A stretch of 64,000 nucleotides of DNA from Paenibacillus tengchongensis. GTDB lineage: Bacteria > Bacillota > Bacilli > Paenibacillales > Paenibacillaceae. Below the pieces are notes generated by a model. The model had not been told where the DNA came from. It did not search any database and saw only the letters and a program-made list of their open reading frames with translations. Location: contig NZ_WACP01000015.1 in NCBI RefSeq assembly GCF_008973665.1, positions 62,001 through 126,000 on the forward strand, given 5' to 3'. Positions 62,462 to 64,000 of the stretch are shown here, one piece after another; within the stretch, counting starts at the first letter, position 1, and the number at the start of each line of letters is the position of its first letter. The position numbers were made by a program, and so were the translations under genes.

Positions 62462-63160
62462 ATGCCTATACTGCAAATCGAGCATCTGAAAAAATATTAC
62501 GGGAAAGCCCCGCAGCACGTTAAAGCGCTGGACGGAGTATCGCTCAGCGTCGGCAAGGGCGAGTTCGTCGCCATTGTCGGCACCAGCGGCAGCGGCAAGA
62601 GCACCCTGCTGCATATGCTCGGCGGCCTTGACCGCCCTACGGAGGGCAAAGTGATGGTGGACGGCAATGATATCTTCGCGATGAGCGATGAGAAGCTGAC
62701 CATCTTCCGCCGCCGTTCGGTGGGCTTTATCTTCCAGAGCTACAATCTGGTGCCGATCCTCAATGTGCTGGAAAATATTCTGCTGCCCATCGAGCTCGAC
62801 GGCGGCACCATTGACCAGCAGTATCTGGATGAAGTGATCCGCGCCCTGGGCCTGCAGGAGAAGATCTACAGTCTCCCCTCGAATCTCTCCGGCGGCCAGC
62901 AGCAGCGCGTCGCCATCGCCAGGGCACTGGCAACCAAGCCGAGCATTATTCTGGCGGACGAGCCGACAGGCAACCTGGACAGCAGAACCAGCCAGGAGGT
63001 GCTGATTCTGCTGAAGCAGCTCAGCGTCAAATTCCATCAGACCCTGGTCATGATTACTCACAATGAAAGCATCGCCCAGGCCGCCGACCGGATCATCCGC
63101 ATTGAGGACGGGCGGCTGGCCGGGGACAGCGGACCGGGCGAAAGGGCGGACCGGCGATGA
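62462..63160 (+). CDS. ABC transporter ATP-binding protein, MacB/BceA type
   Basis: 232 residues. Walker A GTSGSGKST, Q-loop FIFQSYNLVPILNVLEN, signature LSGGQQQRVAIARAL, Walker B IILADEPTGNLD and H-loop MITHN. The family pairs with FtsX-fold permeases in peptide-antibiotic resistance or lipoprotein handling. GGAGGGA precedes ATG 62462. The stop overlaps the permease start (ATGA). Confidence 0.95.
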   Translation: MPILQIEHLKKYYGKAPQHVKALDGVSLSVGKGEFVAIVGTSGSGKSTLLHMLGGLDRPTEGKVMVDGNDIFAMSDEKLTIFRRRSVGFIFQSYNLVPILNVLENILLPIELDGGTIDQQYLDEVIRALGLQEKIYSLPSNLSGGQQQRVAIARALATKPSIILADEPTGNLDSRTSQEVLILLKQLSVKFHQTLVMITHNESIAQAADRIIRIEDGRLAGDSGPGERADRR

Positions 63161-64000
63161 TGGCACCGAACAACCGCAAAGCCGTTACCCGGCTCTCGCT
63201 CCGCAGCCTGAAGGCTGCTCCAATGCGCAGTTTGGCCGTGATCTGCGCCACTGTGCTGACTACCCTGCTCATTACCTCTATTTTCACTATGGTTATGAGT
63301 ATTAATAAATCGATGGAACTGGCCCAGATGAAGACGTCCGGCAGCGATTTCCACGGGTCCTTCAAGTATCTCACGCTGGACCAGGTGGAGACGCTGAAGG
63401 CTCATCCTGCAGTCCGCGAATATGGAGTTTCCCTAATGGCCGGGCAACTTACCAATAAGGTTTTTGCAGACAGTCCGGTAGAAGTGCTTCAGATGGATAA
63501 GAATGATGCCAGGCACGGCTTCATCCGTTTAATTGAAGGCGGACTCCCTGTCGCGGAAGAGGAAGTCGTGCTTAGTACCTGGGCGCTGGACAAGCTGAAG
63601 ATTCCGCATGAACCGGGACAGCGGGTGCCACTGGTCATCGATATCGGGGAACGGGTAATTGCCAGGGACTTCGTGCTGTCGGGATACTATGAAGCAGATA
63701 AGAATCTGGCTATGGCCGGCCTGGCCCTTGTGTCCAAAGCGTTTACCGACCAGAATCTCGCGGATATCGATCCGGTTCTCTCCCGGGACAGCGGATCCTA
63801 CGTAAATACATATCATCTGTCCGTCATGTTCAACAATTCGTTCAATATTGAGAACAAGTTACGCAAGGTGCTTGCCGATAGCGGCCTGGATGTCCCTTAT
63901 GGCGTGAACTGGGCTTACACCGCGACGACGCTGGCGGATAATCCCCTTTCCGTCCTGCCTTATCTGGCGGTTGTGGCAGTCATCATGTTCAGCGGCTATT
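63157..64000 (+). CDS. FtsX-fold ABC permease, 3' end beyond window
   Basis: The frame opens at ATG 63157 (or 63160) and stays open to the window end, 281 codons. A membrane helix (about 24-48, LAVICATVLTTLLITSIFTMVM) is followed by a large extracellular region (KSMELAQMKTSGSDFHG... LEGGLP-like) of about 210 residues and the start of a second helix (VLPYLAVVAVIMFSGY). This is the MacB/SalY-type arrangement. With the ATPase and two-component pair it forms a probable peptide-sensing and resistance module. Confidence 0.9.
   Translation, partial: MMAPNNRKAVTRLSLRSLKAAPMRSLAVICATVLTTLLITSIFTMVMSINKSMELAQMKTSGSDFHGSFKYLTLDQVETLKAHPAVREYGVSLMAGQLTNKVFADSPVEVLQMDKNDARHGFIRLIEGGLPVAEEEVVLSTWALDKLKIPHEPGQRVPLVIDIGERVIARDFVLSGYYEADKNLAMAGLALVSKAFTDQNLADIDPVLSRDSGSYVNTYHLSVMFNNSFNIENKLRKVLADSGLDVPYGVNWAYTATTLADNPLSVLPYLAVVAVIMFSGY

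Noticed and set aside
1..64000. CRISPR arrays, tRNA or rRNA genes, insertion sequences
   Set aside because: I looked for regular spaced repeats, tRNA-like cloverleaf ends and transposase motifs and found none.

Overview
The window looks like a chromosomal segment of a Paenibacillus-type, spore-forming Gram-positive. The evidence is an SspI spore protein, a LiaFSR-type envelope-stress module, YwmB, a YesM/YesN two-component pair beside a carbohydrate ABC importer, TPP-riboswitch thiamine operons and strong AGGAGG ribosome sites. The flanks are GC-rich (about 55-60 % in lines counted by eye). Positions about 17.7-46.5 kb are clearly AT-rich (about 30-40 % GC in sampled lines), which suggests a horizontally acquired biosynthetic cluster in a housekeeping backbone. 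I see no integrase, transposase, tRNA, rRNA or CRISPR array.

Layout. 1-7.4 kb: a YesM/YesN-like kinase/regulator pair (kinase cut by the window edge) convergent with a sugar ABC importer operon (binding protein, two permeases) and a GH43 glycosidase. 7.4-13.5 kb: thiamine synthesis, with thiC on the plus strand and tenI-thiS-thiF-thiG-thiH on the minus strand, each behind its own TPP riboswitch and terminator. 13.6-17.7 kb: a large GH3 glycosidase and a short-chain dehydrogenase preceded by TetR-like operator repeats.

17.7-46.5 kb, the highlight: a minus-strand operon, in transcription order loaP-type antiterminator; NRPS A (C-A-T-E, Asn code, makes D-Asn); a ClbP-like serine peptidase fused to an ABC exporter; an SbnA-like PLP enzyme for 2,3-diaminopropionate; NRPS B (C-A-T-C-A-T-C-A-T-C); NRPS C (A-T-C-A-T-TE); a cytosolic beta-lactamase-fold hydrolase; a radical SAM enzyme. 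The starter module plus fused peptidase match the N-acyl-D-Asn prodrug logic known from colibactin, xenocoumacin and zwittermicin. The peptide would be built as acyl-D-Asn-pentapeptide, exported and freed of its cap by the same protein. Terminator-like hairpins lie in the leader and between genes, which fits a LoaP processive-antitermination operon. I do not recognise the product.

46.5-64 kb: an rRNA methyltransferase, a KtrA/C-type potassium regulator, sspI, prfC, zwf, ywmB and a TetR regulator. Then come liaF-liaS-liaR preceded by a liaI-like/pspA/pspC/pspA operon, and finally a response regulator/kinase pair with a MacB/FtsX-type ABC transporter running off the end. Three intergenic regions carry AT-rich inverted or direct repeats.
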